This document shows positions 6,909 to 16,057 of a DNA stretch of 64,000 nt, in pieces; position 1 is the first letter of the stretch; every line of letters begins with the position of its first letter. The notes beneath the pieces are model-generated. The model was not told the DNA's origin, ran no database searches, and worked only from the letters and a program-made list of their open reading frames with translations. The stretch comes from a virus: the IMG/VR virus record IMGVR_UViG_3300001782_000005, positions 186,001 through 250,000 of that record; one strand, 5' to 3'. The position numbers and the translations under genes were made by a program.

Positions 6909-7848
6909 ATTATTTTTTGTTCCACAATTGCCAATAAAGATGAGATATCAGGAATGGTGGTTCACACAGATTCCAGAGCAATTATCTAAGTATTTTGATA
7001 AAATTATTGTAGTGGGTGAACAATATGCTTTTACTGAGGGTGTTTCTAGCGGCAAGGATTTCTCAAATATTGAAAGAGCAATTAAATTTGAATGTAAACA
7101 AGTCAATGAGTTTTTAAATTATGACTTAGGAGATAGCGATTTTCTACTTCACGCGGATCTTAGTTTTCCTGGTATATTTCATAACGTATTGCATCATAAA
7201 CAGGTCAAGAACGCATTTGTGATGTGTCACGCCACTTCAAAGAACAAACTTGATTACTTTACCCCAGTCAGAAACAGTAAAGAGGCAGTTGAGTGTGGTC
7301 ATGCGAGATCATATAAAAAAGTATTTGTTGCTAGTGAATACCATAAGAAAAAATTGGGGTGGACAAATGTTGTAAATTTAGGAGCATTACCTAATCCTTC
7401 ATTTAAGGGTTGTAACTCCGAGAAGGTTTATCCTATTGTCTCAGTTGCTAGACACTCTGTTCAAAAAAGGACTAAGTCAATTGAAGACGCCGTAAGAAAG
7501 AGATATGGAGAAATAATTGATGCTCCTCAATTTTTAGAATGGTATGGTTATTATGATTTTCTAGGGAGCTCGGAGTGTATGTTAATTACTAGTAAGGAAG
7601 AGTGTTATGGTTACCAAGTTATTGATGCGGTAATAAATAATTGTATACCAATTGCTCCTAGAGGTTTTTCATATCCTGAGCTATTACCAGATGAATATCT
7701 TTATAGTGGAATAGATGAGTTATTCGAAATTCTAAGATGGACTGATGGGAAGGGAGTTAGAGGTTTAAAAGTTCCCAAGCTTCTTAATCAAGAAAAGATT
7801 GACAACTTTTATCAAAACCTTGTAATGGAGATGAAAGATGCCGTTTAA
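6901..7848 (+). CDS. GT-B fold glycosyltransferase-like protein
   Basis: A 315-aa protein with GTG start overlapping the deaminase end by 8 bp. The C-terminal half resembles GT4-type transferases: [13 protein letters not shown], then [17 protein letters not shown] and [16 protein letters not shown], an acidic motif followed by a helix and loop as in the nucleotide-sugar site. The N-terminal half is divergent. The substrate is unknown. Its position after PIG-L and deaminase genes allows a role in DNA hypermodification or surface glycosylation. Confidence 0.6.
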   Translation: MSRLFFVPQLPIKMRYQEWWFTQIPEQLSKYFDKIIVVGEQYAFTEGVSSGKDFSNIERAIKFECKQVNEFLNYDLGDSDFLLHADLSFPGIFHNVLHHKQVKNAFVMCHATSKNKLDYFTPVRNSKEAVECGHARSYKKVFVASEYHKKKLGWTNVVNLGALPNPSFKGCNSEKVYPIVSVARHSVQKRTKSIEDAVRKRYGEIIDAPQFLEWYGYYDFLGSSECMLITSKEECYGYQVIDAVINNCIPIAPRGFSYPELLPDEYLYSGIDELFEILRWTDGKGVRGLKVPKLLNQEKIDNFYQNLVMEMKDAV

Positions 7849-8347
7849 GATATTCAATAAATGGCTCTTCGATGGAAATAAAAAATCAAAAATTGATCCC
7901 AGTTTATTGAAATATAATTCACCAATTACTAATATGTATGTTATGGGTCTATTTCAGAGAAGTGGGAAATTAAATCATTATTTAGATAAGTATTTTAATA
8001 ATATGGGTCTATATTATTTAGATAAGGAGGAGTTCTTTAACTTCATTAAGAAGTGCGTAATAGACTTTAGGATTAATCGAAGGAATATAACATTCTTTCC
8101 CAGAAAACCAAGCGATGATTTATTTAATGCACTAAGGAATCGAGTGGCTACATTGAAAAGTGATGACCTTGATTTATTAACTCAATTGGTAAATAAATCT
8201 GATGATAAAGAAGCAATCTATAGTTCTCTTGGTATTGATAAAAAACCAAAAGCATGTAAAATTCCAAACCGTTCAATGAAGCAAAAAAATAAAGTTAGTT
8301 TAGAAGAGTTTATGGAGAATTTCACCACCATAGAGATAGGAAAATAG
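7838..8347 (+). CDS. Hypothetical protein (169 aa)
   Basis: Not recognised. It overlaps the glycosyltransferase gene by 11 bp, so it is probably coupled to it. It is basic and mostly helical, with the central motif RINRRNITFFPRKP. No signal or metal motif is seen. Confidence 0.55.
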   Translation: MPFKIFNKWLFDGNKKSKIDPSLLKYNSPITNMYVMGLFQRSGKLNHYLDKYFNNMGLYYLDKEEFFNFIKKCVIDFRINRRNITFFPRKPSDDLFNALRNRVATLKSDDLDLLTQLVNKSDDKEAIYSSLGIDKKPKACKIPNRSMKQKNKVSLEEFMENFTTIEIGK

Positions 8348-8359
8348 TACCTATCTCTA
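8331..8359. terminator. Strong hairpin between convergent genes
   Basis: TAGAGATAGG and CCTATCTCTA form a perfect 10-bp stem with a 9-nt loop, overlapping the stop of the plus gene. No T-run follows, so it may protect or stop transcripts in some other way than classic intrinsic termination. Confidence 0.55.
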
Positions 8360-8373
8360 CGGCGGGACAGAGT

Positions 8374-9003
8374 TTAAATATCTGTCAACTTTTTTGCAAT
8401 ATCTTCTGTTAAGACTGGAGTAGAAACTGTTATTGGTTTTTTTCCCACTCCTTTGCACCTTTTGCACCTAATTACCTCCTTGATTTTTCCTGTATTTACT
8501 GGTCTTGATTTATTACCAGATCCTAAGCAAGACTTGCATTTTATTACTCTTTTTCTTTTGATAGTTTTTCTGTACTCGTATATTCCTTTACCCTCACAGG
8601 TTCGACAAGTCTTTGTACCAACCTTACCTGTGCCTTCACACCTCTTACATTTACTTCTGGCTATACCTGTGCCATCACATAATTTACATGGAAGCACAAG
8701 GATATCATAATGAAAATCGGGTCTGAATCCTTTTCCCCTACAATTCGGGCAAGGATTATTTATGGGGATTCTAATGTAATATCTAGATTTTTCAGCTAGT
8801 TGATCCTCGATTATTGCTGCTATTAGTGTATTTTTTGCAGTGATAATCTTCTCTGTCCCGTCCTTGTCTCCTTTTAGATCTTCGAGTAAATTGACAAAGG
8901 ATGCTATAATGATTTTCTCATCAAGTTCATCAATTTTATTAACGAGATCTAATGCCCATATAGCATTGTCTATCATATCTTGCTCAATACATGATTTAAT
9001 CAT
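8374..9003 (-). CDS. DnaJ-type zinc-finger protein (no J domain)
   Basis: A 209-aa protein. The N-terminal ~90 residues are helical. The rest holds CxxCxGxG-type pairs as in the DnaJ central domain: CPNCRGKG, CKLCDGTG, CKRCEGTG, CRTCEGKG, CKSCLGSG and CKRCKGVG. There is no HPD J-domain. It could be a chaperone-like or adaptor zinc protein. It stands alone after a terminator and is distantly like the CxxCxGxG family at 18-20 kb. An AGGGGGG site precedes the ATG. Confidence 0.75.
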   Translation of the reverse strand: MIKSCIEQDMIDNAIWALDLVNKIDELDEKIIIASFVNLLEDLKGDKDGTEKIITAKNTLIAAIIEDQLAEKSRYYIRIPINNPCPNCRGKGFRPDFHYDILVLPCKLCDGTGIARSKCKRCEGTGKVGTKTCRTCEGKGIYEYRKTIKRKRVIKCKSCLGSGNKSRPVNTGKIKEVIRCKRCKGVGKKPITVSTPVLTEDIAKKLTDI

Positions 9004-9044
9004 GACCCCCTCCCCCCTCTATTCCATATTGTTACCTCCCATTC

Positions 9045-9067
9045 AAAAAAAGTTGCCCGAAGGCAAC
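9045..9067 (-). terminator. Intrinsic terminator (minus strand)
   Basis: On the minus strand GTTGCC-TTCG-GGCAAC is followed by seven T. It separates the membrane-protein gene at 9084-9296 from the zinc-finger gene. Confidence 0.85.
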
Positions 9068-9083
9068 ATACTATTCTGGAGCT

Positions 9084-9296
9084 CTAGAATATATAATCTA
9101 GAGTCTTCTTTCTCCCTTTATAGAATTTATAAATTGACCAACCAACCCAGATTACAGGTATGATATATACTGCGCGTCTGAAATGGTTTAGGAGGAGAAG
9201 GTCTATCATACATAGTATCCATATTACTATGCTGAGCAAAGCAATTGCACGTATTAGCGGATTAAATATTGTAAGTAATCTGAAAAATCTTCTCAT
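9084..9296 (-). CDS. Small membrane protein (70 aa)
   Basis: Two hydrophobic segments (about 13-33 and 43-57) with basic ends (MRRFFR, YKGRKK). It is an orphan gene between the terminator at 9045 and the promoter-like motif at 9349. Function unknown. Confidence 0.6.
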   Translation of the reverse strand: MRRFFRLLTIFNPLIRAIALLSIVIWILCMIDLLLLNHFRRAVYIIPVIWVGWSIYKFYKGRKKTLDYIF

Positions 9297-9348
9297 TTTA
9301 CTAACCCCCTTTCATAATTTTTAAAAACACAAACCCACCGCCTTCAAA

Positions 9349-9419
9349 TATTTATATATATAGAAAAATTCTCAATTCTAAATGGGTATCTATTTTTATA
9401 GAAGGGAACAAAATAAAAA
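9349..9419. promoter_or_regulatory. Divergent promoter region, copy d
   Basis: ATATTTATATATATAG at 9348-9363 is a variant of the recurrent motif, upstream of the minus gene at 9296. TTTTTATAGAAGGGAACAAA starts at about 9393 and continues AATAAAAA, the plus-strand element upstream of the polymerase gene. Confidence 0.55.
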
Positions 9420-9442
9420 TTGATTTGTAATGGAGTATGTTT

Positions 9443-12400
9443 ATGTTTAGCATTAAGAACTCTTTTGCTGACTGTATGTCTTGCCCTCTCCTTGATGCCC
9501 CATCATGTATTCTTGAAACTAATTGTTCAGATAACCTAAAGGATATTGAAGTTGTATTTGTATCCGAAAATCCCGGAAAAAATGAGGTCAAGAAAAAGAG
9601 ACCTTTAATAGGAAGAGCGGGAAGAACATTCAGGAAACCATTTGATTTATATATTAGAGATAAATTCAAGTGGTTATTAACAAATTGTGTTTTATGTTGT
9701 ACGTTATTACCAGACGGTAAGACAGGTAACCCAACGCCAGAAATTATTGAGAGATGTAAAGAGAATGCTTTTAATATAATCGAAGCGTGTAGTCCGAAAT
9801 TGATTGTGGCTATGGGTGCAAGTCCAATGTCTGCTTTTGGTTTTGCAAAAACAGGTATAACTGATTTGAGAGGCCAAGTATTTAAATGGAGAGATTATGA
9901 TGTTCTCCTAACTGTTCATCCATCTTTTGTAAATAGAAATCAAAGTTATAAAGGTAAGTTTGAAAGGGATATACAAACTGCTGCAGTAATGCTTGGTGCA
10001 GAACTTGAAGTGAAAGCAGAGAAAGGGATGAATGCTGTAGGAACAGGAAAATATCGTTATAAAATTCCAGAGGAATTCTATAGTCCAGACTATAGACTTG
10101 TTGATGTCCAATTTTTACATAAGACAAATGAAGTTATACATATCTTTAGAGATAAGGATAATAATAAAATTTATCATAAGGAAAATGATGATTATTTCTG
10201 CTATAGAGTTCCAGAAGGTATTGAGAATAAACATCTTGTAGAATATGATAAATTGGAGATAATCAAAGTTCCATATAAACAAAAATCAGCACTAGATCCA
10301 GAAAGAACATACGAAGGTGATATAAGAATATCAGTAAAGTATGCCCAAGATTACTATCACTTTAGTAAGGGCGAACCATCAGAAAAAGAATTAAATATAA
10401 TGTTCTTGGATATTGAGACATACAGTAAAACAAAGGAATTTCCAAATGTTGAAGATGCGGATCATCCGATTTGTCTTATAACATACTATTATCATGGAAA
10501 ATACATAACATATGTAGTCGATAACAAGATTCTATTAAATGATAGAAATGCTCCAGATATTATAACAACTAAAGAGGATCCTATTCATATTTTTAAATCT
10601 GAGCGTGAAATGATCCTTAAATTTATAAAAGATTTGAGAACATTGGAACCAGACTTTCTCGTGGGTTGGAATGTAATTGGGTTTGACCTTTATTATATTT
10701 ATAACAGATGCAGAAAACTAAGAATAAAGCAAGAATCACTCTCAAAATTTAATGAAGTATCATTCTCAATTGATGAGAAAAGACAATATTGTGAGATTGC
10801 TGGGTTAGTAGTTCTTGATCTGCTTAGATTATATAGAAGCTTCACATTTACACAGAAAGAAAATTATCGTCTTGGAACAATCGCTCAGGAGGAGTTGGGA
10901 GAAGAGAAAACAGATGTTGGTGAGAACTTCTCGGAGAAATATGAGAAAGATATTAATGGAGCAATTGACTATAACATAAAAGACGTTGAATTGATTCTAC
11001 GAATAGATAATAAACTCCGACTTATAGTTTTAGAAAATGAAATTAGAAAAATTGGTAGCTCTAGTTTTGCTGGAGCATTTAGTAATCTTGGGAAACTTGA
11101 CAGCTTAGTGATTTCATTTTTGAAAGATAAAGGTTTTGCTTCAAGGAATGCAAATGTCCATAAAGTAAAAGAAGCTTCAATTCCTGGAGCATTTGTCAAG
11201 GAACCGAGAACAGGTATACATGAGTATATTGTTGATTTTGATTTCACATCCCTATATCCAAGTCTAATCTTAACCTATAACATTGGGATAAACACATTTG
11301 TTGCAAAGTTTAAAGATCATACGTTAGGATATGACTTTGTATATCAACTGGATAATCTCCCGGAAGAGTTCACTATAATCTATGATCCTGGTTTTCTTAA
11401 TAAAGAAATGACAGTCAAGAAAGAGGATTTTATTAAGAAGGTCAAAGATGCAAACCTTACATATACAATAAATGGATGTTTCTATAAACCACATGATAAA
11501 GAGGTTTCCGTTTATTCGGAGGTTTTGGACCATTTACTGATTTCTAGAAAAGAATATAAAGACAAAATGTTTGATGCCAAACAAGCAGGGGAAGATCATT
11601 TACATGATATGTACTATGGTCGTCAATTAGTTTACAAAGTTTTAGCTAACGCTTTATATGGAATTCTTACAAACCATTTCTTTAGATTCTACCATGACGA
11701 TCTCGGAAGTAGTATCACTCTAAGTGGTCAAGAAGCTTTGAAAACCTCAATCATTCATGGAAATAATTATGTTGATATGATTAAAAAGAAAGCTTCTAAA
11801 TACGAAGCTCCTGAACCACTGACAAAGCAAGAAATGTATGGTGATGTTACAAGAGATACTGAGTTTATCATTACGGGAGATACTGATAGTTTATTTGTAT
11901 CATTTGATGATATTGTAGATAAAAATAAATCAGAAGATGAGTTAATGAAGCAAATTGAAAGTTGGTGTGATGAAATTCAATTATTTTTGAACAATAAGAT
12001 CATTATGCCATTAGTTACTAATCATAATGTTCCTCTAGAAAGAAATCGTCTTGAGTTAAAGAATGAGCTAGTTATTAAGAGAGGTTTGTTTTTAGCTAAG
12101 AAACATTATGCAATTTATGTAACTTCGCAAGAGGGAAGGAAAACAGATGAAATAGTAAATATGGGTATTGCAACGAAACGAAGTGATTATCCGAGCTATA
12201 CAAAACAATCTCTAAGTGATTTATTGGATCTAATTCTGAAGTCAGAAGAAGTATCATTAAAGAAAATTATGGATTTTATTCACTCAAGAAAAACTTCATT
12301 TATTCATAAGATAAGAGCAGGTGATAAAAGAGTCGCTCGCCCTTCTGCATTTACGAGGAGATTAGATCATTATAAAAAAGTACCTCCTGGAGTAATCTCA

Positions 12401-12700
12401 ATGTTAAATTGGAATGAATTGGAGTATAAGATTTTTGATGTTGGTTCAAAAGGTTATCTATTCAAATTAAATGGCATAGACCTCATGAAAGCTCCTCCAG
12501 ACGTAGCTGAAAAATATAACCAAAAATTCTTAGCAAATGGTAGGAAATTGGACTATATATCTCTTCCAGATGAGGAAATATCTCTACCGTCATATTATGT
12601 AGTTGATGTTAGTGCAATGTTAAAATTTGCATGGGAGGATAGATTTAGTTTAATATTAGAACCAGTAATGAGTCCGAAGCAGGAACTAATGACAATCTAG
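9443..12700 (+). CDS. Uracil-DNA glycosylase / family B DNA polymerase fusion
   Basis: A protein of about 1085 aa. Residues 1-200 are a UDG-superfamily domain: CMSCPL near the N-terminus, VSENPGKNE, RPLIGRAGRTF, and TNCVLCCTLLP, with Cys spacing like the Fe-S-containing family 4/5 enzymes. HPSFVNRN may be the distal active-site loop. Then comes family B polymerase: exonuclease FLDIET (about residue 322), motif A DFDFTSLYPSLI (about 598), motif B KVLANALYG (about 731) and motif C GDTDSLF (about 812). It replicates phage DNA and may sense or remove uracil in the template. Start 9443 has better spacing to GGAGT than the in-frame ATG at 9437. The gene forms its own unit. Confidence 0.9.
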   Translation: MFSIKNSFADCMSCPLLDAPSCILETNCSDNLKDIEVVFVSENPGKNEVKKKRPLIGRAGRTFRKPFDLYIRDKFKWLLTNCVLCCTLLPDGKTGNPTPEIIERCKENAFNIIEACSPKLIVAMGASPMSAFGFAKTGITDLRGQVFKWRDYDVLLTVHPSFVNRNQSYKGKFERDIQTAAVMLGAELEVKAEKGMNAVGTGKYRYKIPEEFYSPDYRLVDVQFLHKTNEVIHIFRDKDNNKIYHKENDDYFCYRVPEGIENKHLVEYDKLEIIKVPYKQKSALDPERTYEGDIRISVKYAQDYYHFSKGEPSEKELNIMFLDIETYSKTKEFPNVEDADHPICLITYYYHGKYITYVVDNKILLNDRNAPDIITTKEDPIHIFKSEREMILKFIKDLRTLEPDFLVGWNVIGFDLYYIYNRCRKLRIKQESLSKFNEVSFSIDEKRQYCEIAGLVVLDLLRLYRSFTFTQKENYRLGTIAQEELGEEKTDVGENFSEKYEKDINGAIDYNIKDVELILRIDNKLRLIVLENEIRKIGSSSFAGAFSNLGKLDSLVISFLKDKGFASRNANVHKVKEASIPGAFVKEPRTGIHEYIVDFDFTSLYPSLILTYNIGINTFVAKFKDHTLGYDFVYQLDNLPEEFTIIYDPGFLNKEMTVKKEDFIKKVKDANLTYTINGCFYKPHDKEVSVYSEVLDHLLISRKEYKDKMFDAKQAGEDHLHDMYYGRQLVYKVLANALYGILTNHFFRFYHDDLGSSITLSGQEALKTSIIHGNNYVDMIKKKASKYEAPEPLTKQEMYGDVTRDTEFIITGDTDSLFVSFDDIVDKNKSEDELMKQIESWCDEIQLFLNNKIIMPLVTNHNVPLERNRLELKNELVIKRGLFLAKKHYAIYVTSQEGRKTDEIVNMGIATKRSDYPSYTKQSLSDLLDLILKSEEVSLKKIMDFIHSRKTSFIHKIRAGDKRVARPSAFTRRLDHYKKVPPGVISMLNWNELEYKIFDVGSKGYLFKLNGIDLMKAPPDVAEKYNQKFLANGRKLDYISLPDEEISLPSYYVVDVSAMLKFAWEDRFSLILEPVMSPKQELMTI

Positions 12701-12730
12701 AAAAAAAAGGGAGTGGGCATCGTCACTCCC
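12701..12730 (-). terminator. Intrinsic terminator (minus strand)
   Basis: On the minus strand GGGAGTG and CACTCCC close a hairpin followed by eight T (12708-12701). It ends the minus unit from 13578 and abuts the polymerase stop. Confidence 0.8.
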
Positions 12731-12731
12731 T

Positions 12732-12774
12732 ATACTGAGTTGGGGGAAGGTAATTAAAATGCCTAACTCAGTAT
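12732..12774. terminator. Second intergenic hairpin
   Basis: ATACTGAGTT (12732-12741) and AACTCAGTAT (12765-12774) form a perfect 10-bp stem around a 23-nt loop. It follows the polymerase gene and has only a weak T-run on the plus side. Confidence 0.55.
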
Positions 12775-12785
12775 TTCGATAATCA

Positions 12786-13028
12786 CTATTTTAGAAATTG
12801 TGGGATAAAGGCTATCACAATAATCGCACCTGCTAAATATCCACCAATTCCTATAAAGGTTCTGGTAAATGTTTTCCATGTAAAACCCTCTTTTATATCT
12901 GCTGCAAACAAACCAATTGCTAGTGCTGATATAATTAAGCTAGTAATTGCTAAACCAGAAGTTTTACATGATAATAGAGAAATCATTCCAATCAAACCTG
13001 TTAAAAAACATAAGAGATTTCTTTTCAT
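12786..13028 (-). CDS. Small membrane protein (80 aa)
   Basis: Three hydrophobic segments separated by short charged loops (residues about 5-20, 25-42 and 58-76). It is third in a minus-strand trio of small membrane proteins (13578 to 12786). It is weakly similar to the next gene in its ending (GGYLAG versus GGYLIA). Function unknown. Confidence 0.6.
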   Translation of the reverse strand: MKRNLLCFLTGLIGMISLLSCKTSGLAITSLIISALAIGLFAADIKEGFTWKTFTRTFIGIGGYLAGAIIVIAFIPQFLK

Positions 13029-13037
13029 GCTCTTCTC

Positions 13038-13253
13038 CTATATTACTACGTAAGCAATAAGGTATCCGCCCATGAAGGATATGAACTCAACACCTTTACT
13101 TTTTACACCGATAAAAATACCTATCATAAGGAGAATAATCATTATTGGAACTTGAGAAACTCCAAACTTTGACCTGGCTATATTAATAATCAGAAAAATA
13201 ATTACTCCAGCAGCAAACGATAGTAAATTTCTAAAAATTGTTTTTATATCCAT
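13038..13253 (-). CDS. Small membrane protein (71 aa), paralogue of neighbour
   Basis: Hydrophobic segments at residues about 10-28, 34-48 and 56-71. The pattern RNLLSFAAGVIIFLI, then a loop and IGIFIGVKSKGVEFIS, can be aligned with RNAIAFALGVSVFLV and VLVARMNKTAEVFS in the protein at 13315-13578. They are probably paralogues. Role unknown; possibly holin-like or envelope proteins. Confidence 0.6.
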   Translation of the reverse strand: MDIKTIFRNLLSFAAGVIIFLIINIARSKFGVSQVPIMIILLMIGIFIGVKSKGVEFISFMGGYLIAYVVI

Positions 13254-13272
13254 TTATCTTCTCCTGAAGTAA

Positions 13273-13307
13273 TGGAATGGAGAGGATATCAATCCCTCTC
13301 CATTCCA
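13273..13307. repeat. Intergenic inverted repeat
   Basis: TGGAATGGAGAGG and CCTCTCCATTCCA form a perfect 13-bp stem with a 9-nt loop between two minus-strand membrane genes. No T-run follows, so it may be an mRNA stability or processing hairpin rather than a full terminator. Confidence 0.6.
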
Positions 13308-13314
13308 TCTGGTT

Positions 13315-13578
13315 TTACAACATGACGAAGATGTAGGTAAGAACGAAACCACTTACGGTTGAAAAGACCTCAGCGGTCTTATTCATTCTTGCTACAAGGA
13401 CCCCTGTTCCTATGAGTATTACAGGACCAAAGAGTTCCGGAAACGGAACACCTTTCATTCCCATGTAGACAATCACTAGAAACACTGATACGCCAAGTGC
13501 AAAAGCAATAGCGTTCCTGAGAAGACCGCCTATGAAAATGAAAATGCTTTTGAAAAGTTTCTTTAGAAAATTCTTCAT
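13315..13578 (-). CDS. Small membrane protein (87 aa), paralogue of neighbour
   Basis: A basic amphipathic N-terminus (MKNFLKKLFKS) is followed by hydrophobic segments at about 18-41, 48-64 and 70-87. It is the first gene of the minus unit behind promoter-like copy e, with AGGAGG upstream. See the paralogue at 13038. Confidence 0.6.
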   Translation of the reverse strand: MKNFLKKLFKSIFIFIGGLLRNAIAFALGVSVFLVIVYMGMKGVPFPELFGPVILIGTGVLVARMNKTAEVFSTVSGFVLTYIFVML

Positions 13579-13617
13579 GATTATCCTCCTTTAAAAGACA
13601 TAGCCAATTTCTCTTTA

Positions 13618-13680
13618 AAATTAATATATATAGCAACTTTAGATATGAGAAAAAGAACTTGAGATTGAGAACAAAATAAA
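13618..13680. promoter_or_regulatory. Divergent promoter region, copy e
   Basis: AAATTAATATATATAG (13618-13633) lies 40 bp before the minus gene at 13578. GAGAACAAAATAAAA at 13667-13681 is a clear copy of the plus-strand leader element, just before the QueE-like gene. Confidence 0.6.
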
Positions 13681-13697
13681 AAACAGAAAGGAGTCAA

Positions 13698-14369
13698 ATG
13701 AAACGGAGAATCAAAGCAATCGAATGTATTCAAACATGGCAGGGCGAAGGACCAGATACTGGTAAATCAATGCTTCTTATCAGATTTAAACATTGCGATC
13801 GAGTTGATCATAAGAACCCTTGTAATTGGTGCGATACATTAGTTAAGATGAGAGTTAGTCCAGAAGCAGAATATTCCTTACAAGAATTACAAAATATAAT
13901 AGATGATCAGAAATGTGGTTTGATGATAACTGGTGGAGAACCCACATGGGATCCACATTATAAAGATACGATTCTATTATTGAGGATGTTAAAGTATAAA
14001 TCTGCAAACGTTGAAACAAATGGTTATCGCTTAAGAGACCTCTATAAACAAAGTACACAAGATAATATCAACTATATTTACTCTCCTAAGATGTTTTATC
14101 CACATGAAGTAGATGATGCAGTTGAGATGACTAAATGGGCTAAAACTCGTAAAAATGTTTATATAAAAGTTGTATATAACAGGACTCGTGAGGATTATAA
14201 TTTTATTGAAAAGATTTCTGATATGGATATCAATGATAGGATCTATTTGATGCCACAAGGATGCAATAGAGAAGAACTATTAAAGAATACACCATTTGTA
14301 TTGGATATGGCTGAAAAGTTTAAAGTAAACATTTCAACGAGAATGCATTTAATGTTCGAATTTATCTAA
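13698..14369 (+). CDS. queE: QueE-like 7-carboxy-7-deazaguanine synthase (radical SAM)
   Basis: A 223-aa radical-SAM protein that makes 7-carboxy-7-deazaguanine, the QueC substrate. TWQGEGPDTGKS (13-24) is the QueE N-terminal motif. The Fe-S cysteines are C33, C42 and C45 (C-x8-C-x2-C, a longer loop than the usual CxxxCxxC), followed by DT. ITGGEP binds SAM and YLMPQG lies near the C-terminus. An AAAGGAG site precedes the ATG. It leads a unit that includes GroES-like, ThyA-like and macro-domain genes, with the DpdA-like gene following on its own promoter. Confidence 0.87.
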   Translation: MKRRIKAIECIQTWQGEGPDTGKSMLLIRFKHCDRVDHKNPCNWCDTLVKMRVSPEAEYSLQELQNIIDDQKCGLMITGGEPTWDPHYKDTILLLRMLKYKSANVETNGYRLRDLYKQSTQDNINYIYSPKMFYPHEVDDAVEMTKWAKTRKNVYIKVVYNRTREDYNFIEKISDMDINDRIYLMPQGCNREELLKNTPFVLDMAEKFKVNISTRMHLMFEFI

Positions 14370-14383
14370 GAGAGGAGAAGAGA

Positions 14384-14647
14384 ATGATTCAAGCAGTGAT
14401 GGATAAAGTGGTAGTTGAAGTTCTAAAAGAAGAACCAAAAACTGAAGCTGGAATAATTGTTCCTGATACAGCCACTAAAAATCCACAAATTAATGGAAAA
14501 GTAATGTCTGTTGGAGAAACAATTGAGACGATTAAACCCAATGATATTATTATGTGCCATAGGGCCGGAGGGCAAGATATTCTTTATAAAGGAAAACTTT
14601 ATAAAGTATTAGCATATGGTGAAATCTATGGAGTTGTAAGAGAGTAA
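14384..14647 (+). CDS. GroES-like co-chaperonin
   Basis: An 87-aa protein. It has the co-chaperonin core: MDKVVVEVLKEE, then the mobile-loop region TEAGIIVPDTATKNP (residues about 22-36, with the hydrophobic tripeptide IIV), GKVMSVGE and KPNDIIMCHRAGG. Phage co-chaperonins such as T4 gp31 partner host GroEL to fold the capsid protein, which fits a phage with a large head. GAGGAGA precedes the start, and the stop overlaps the next ATG. Confidence 0.85.
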   Translation: MIQAVMDKVVVEVLKEEPKTEAGIIVPDTATKNPQINGKVMSVGETIETIKPNDIIMCHRAGGQDILYKGKLYKVLAYGEIYGVVRE

Positions 14648-15195
14648 TGCTTAAGAAAGTAAAAGAGAAGATTAGAAAAGCAAAAGAGGCCCTTAATGGA
14701 GGACCAGTAAATTCCCAAGTGGTTTCTCATAACCATAGTATGGGTCATGGTCATTCCTATACTGGAGTTACGCAAGGTCATACTCATGCGGTACCGGGGC
14801 ATAGTCATAGCCATAGTTTTAGTACAGCATGGCCTTATGATCCTTCTACTGGACCTCTAGCAGAAACCCTTGAATGGTTTCACAAAGTTTTTTGTCCTTG
14901 TGGCAGTATTGAATGGATAGAAGTTGTGCGTAAATGGTCATGGAGTCATATAAAGGGTGATAATGTAAATAAAAAATTGGTTATTTGTAAGGAGTGTGAA
15001 AAGGTTACAATAGTTGATGATGACGAGATTGTTGAGCAAAGAGACCCAATTGATATAGATGATAAGTTTGAATTCTTTGAAAAAATACAGGAATTAAGAA
15101 TAGATTTTGAGAAAAATCAGTTTCCCAGAACAACTACCACATGGCCTGCTACTTCAACAACGAGTACAACTCCACCGCCTAGGAGCTGGCGATGA
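14647..15195 (+). CDS. His-rich and Cys-containing protein with Thr-rich tail
   Basis: A 182-aa protein with no recognised family. Residues about 20-65 hold a dense His region (HNHSMGHGHS, GHTHAVPGHSHSHS) that could bind metal. CPCG and CKEC pairs may form a zinc site. An acidic helix follows and then a Thr/Pro-rich tail (TTTTWP, TTSTTPPP) like the linkers in the tail proteins at 52937 and 54047. The ATG overlaps the GroES stop. It might be a virion accessory protein. Confidence 0.6.
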   Translation: MLKKVKEKIRKAKEALNGGPVNSQVVSHNHSMGHGHSYTGVTQGHTHAVPGHSHSHSFSTAWPYDPSTGPLAETLEWFHKVFCPCGSIEWIEVVRKWSWSHIKGDNVNKKLVICKECEKVTIVDDDEIVEQRDPIDIDDKFEFFEKIQELRIDFEKNQFPRTTTTWPATSTTSTTPPPRSWR

Positions 15196-16055
15196 ATATA
15201 GTGAAAATAGAAGCAACAACACTCGAAGATGCATGGTTTAGAACATTATTTGAAATGATTGAAAATGGGCGAGTTTTCAAGATTGACCAAGGCTCATATG
15301 CTGGTCAGAAGCGACTTGAATTTGATTATGTTGTAGTTGGAATAAAAGATCCAGGAAATAAAGAACATATGTATTTACCCGATAGTAGTAGATTACTCCC
15401 TAGGATACCAGAGCAATATGGGATACCTAATCCTGTTGCTGATGATTATTTAGATGACTACTTACCATATTTAATGACTGATTTAGTTTCTGAGAAAGAA
15501 TCATATACTTACGGACAGAGAATAAATAAAGTCTCTATGCCTCTTGATTACTACTATAGAAGAAAAGAGTTTTTAGACGGTCATAAAACAGATGAAGAGT
15601 GTTTAGTCTATACTGATGCTTGTTGGGATAATCGAGAGGTTGTTCCTTTAGAATTTGATTCTCGAGGAAATGAGATGTGGTTTTTGAGTCAAGTTAATTG
15701 GGTAATATGGACTTATAAAAATAAAGGTCATAGAAATAATCAGATGGTTTTACAGGTTGCTAGTCCAAGTGATATTGTTTTAAAAGATCCACCGTGTTTA
15801 AGACATATTGATACAAGAGTTCAAGACAATAAGTTACATTTTTTCCCTTATTTTAGATCGTGGGATTTATGGAATGGTTTCCCTGCAAACTTAGCAGCGA
15901 TCCAATTATTGAAAGAATATATGGCAGCAGAAATTGGAGTTGACGATGGAGAAATAGTTTGTGCATCTAAAGGTCTCCATATTTATGATTATGCTTTTGA
16001 TCTGGCCAAATGCGTCAGAATGAAAGAAGAGGGTTTTATGTTTAAGGGGGAATAA
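15192..16055 (+). CDS. Thymidylate synthase-like (ThyA superfamily) protein
   Basis: A 287-aa protein of the ThyA fold. C-terminal landmarks: PPCLRHIDTRV (catalytic Cys), FRSWDLWNGFPANLAA (the RSxD phosphate and Asn positions) and GLHIYDYAFD (the His-x-Tyr sugar site). The Asn in GFPANLAA is the residue that favours dUMP; dCMP hydroxymethylases carry Asp there. The N-terminal half is divergent. It would methylate or hydroxymethylate dUMP, using product of the dCMP deaminase at 6441. The ATG overlaps the previous stop. Confidence 0.8.
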   Translation: MNIVKIEATTLEDAWFRTLFEMIENGRVFKIDQGSYAGQKRLEFDYVVVGIKDPGNKEHMYLPDSSRLLPRIPEQYGIPNPVADDYLDDYLPYLMTDLVSEKESYTYGQRINKVSMPLDYYYRRKEFLDGHKTDEECLVYTDACWDNREVVPLEFDSRGNEMWFLSQVNWVIWTYKNKGHRNNQMVLQVASPSDIVLKDPPCLRHIDTRVQDNKLHFFPYFRSWDLWNGFPANLAAIQLLKEYMAAEIGVDDGEIVCASKGLHIYDYAFDLAKCVRMKEEGFMFKGE

Positions 16056-16057
16056 TT

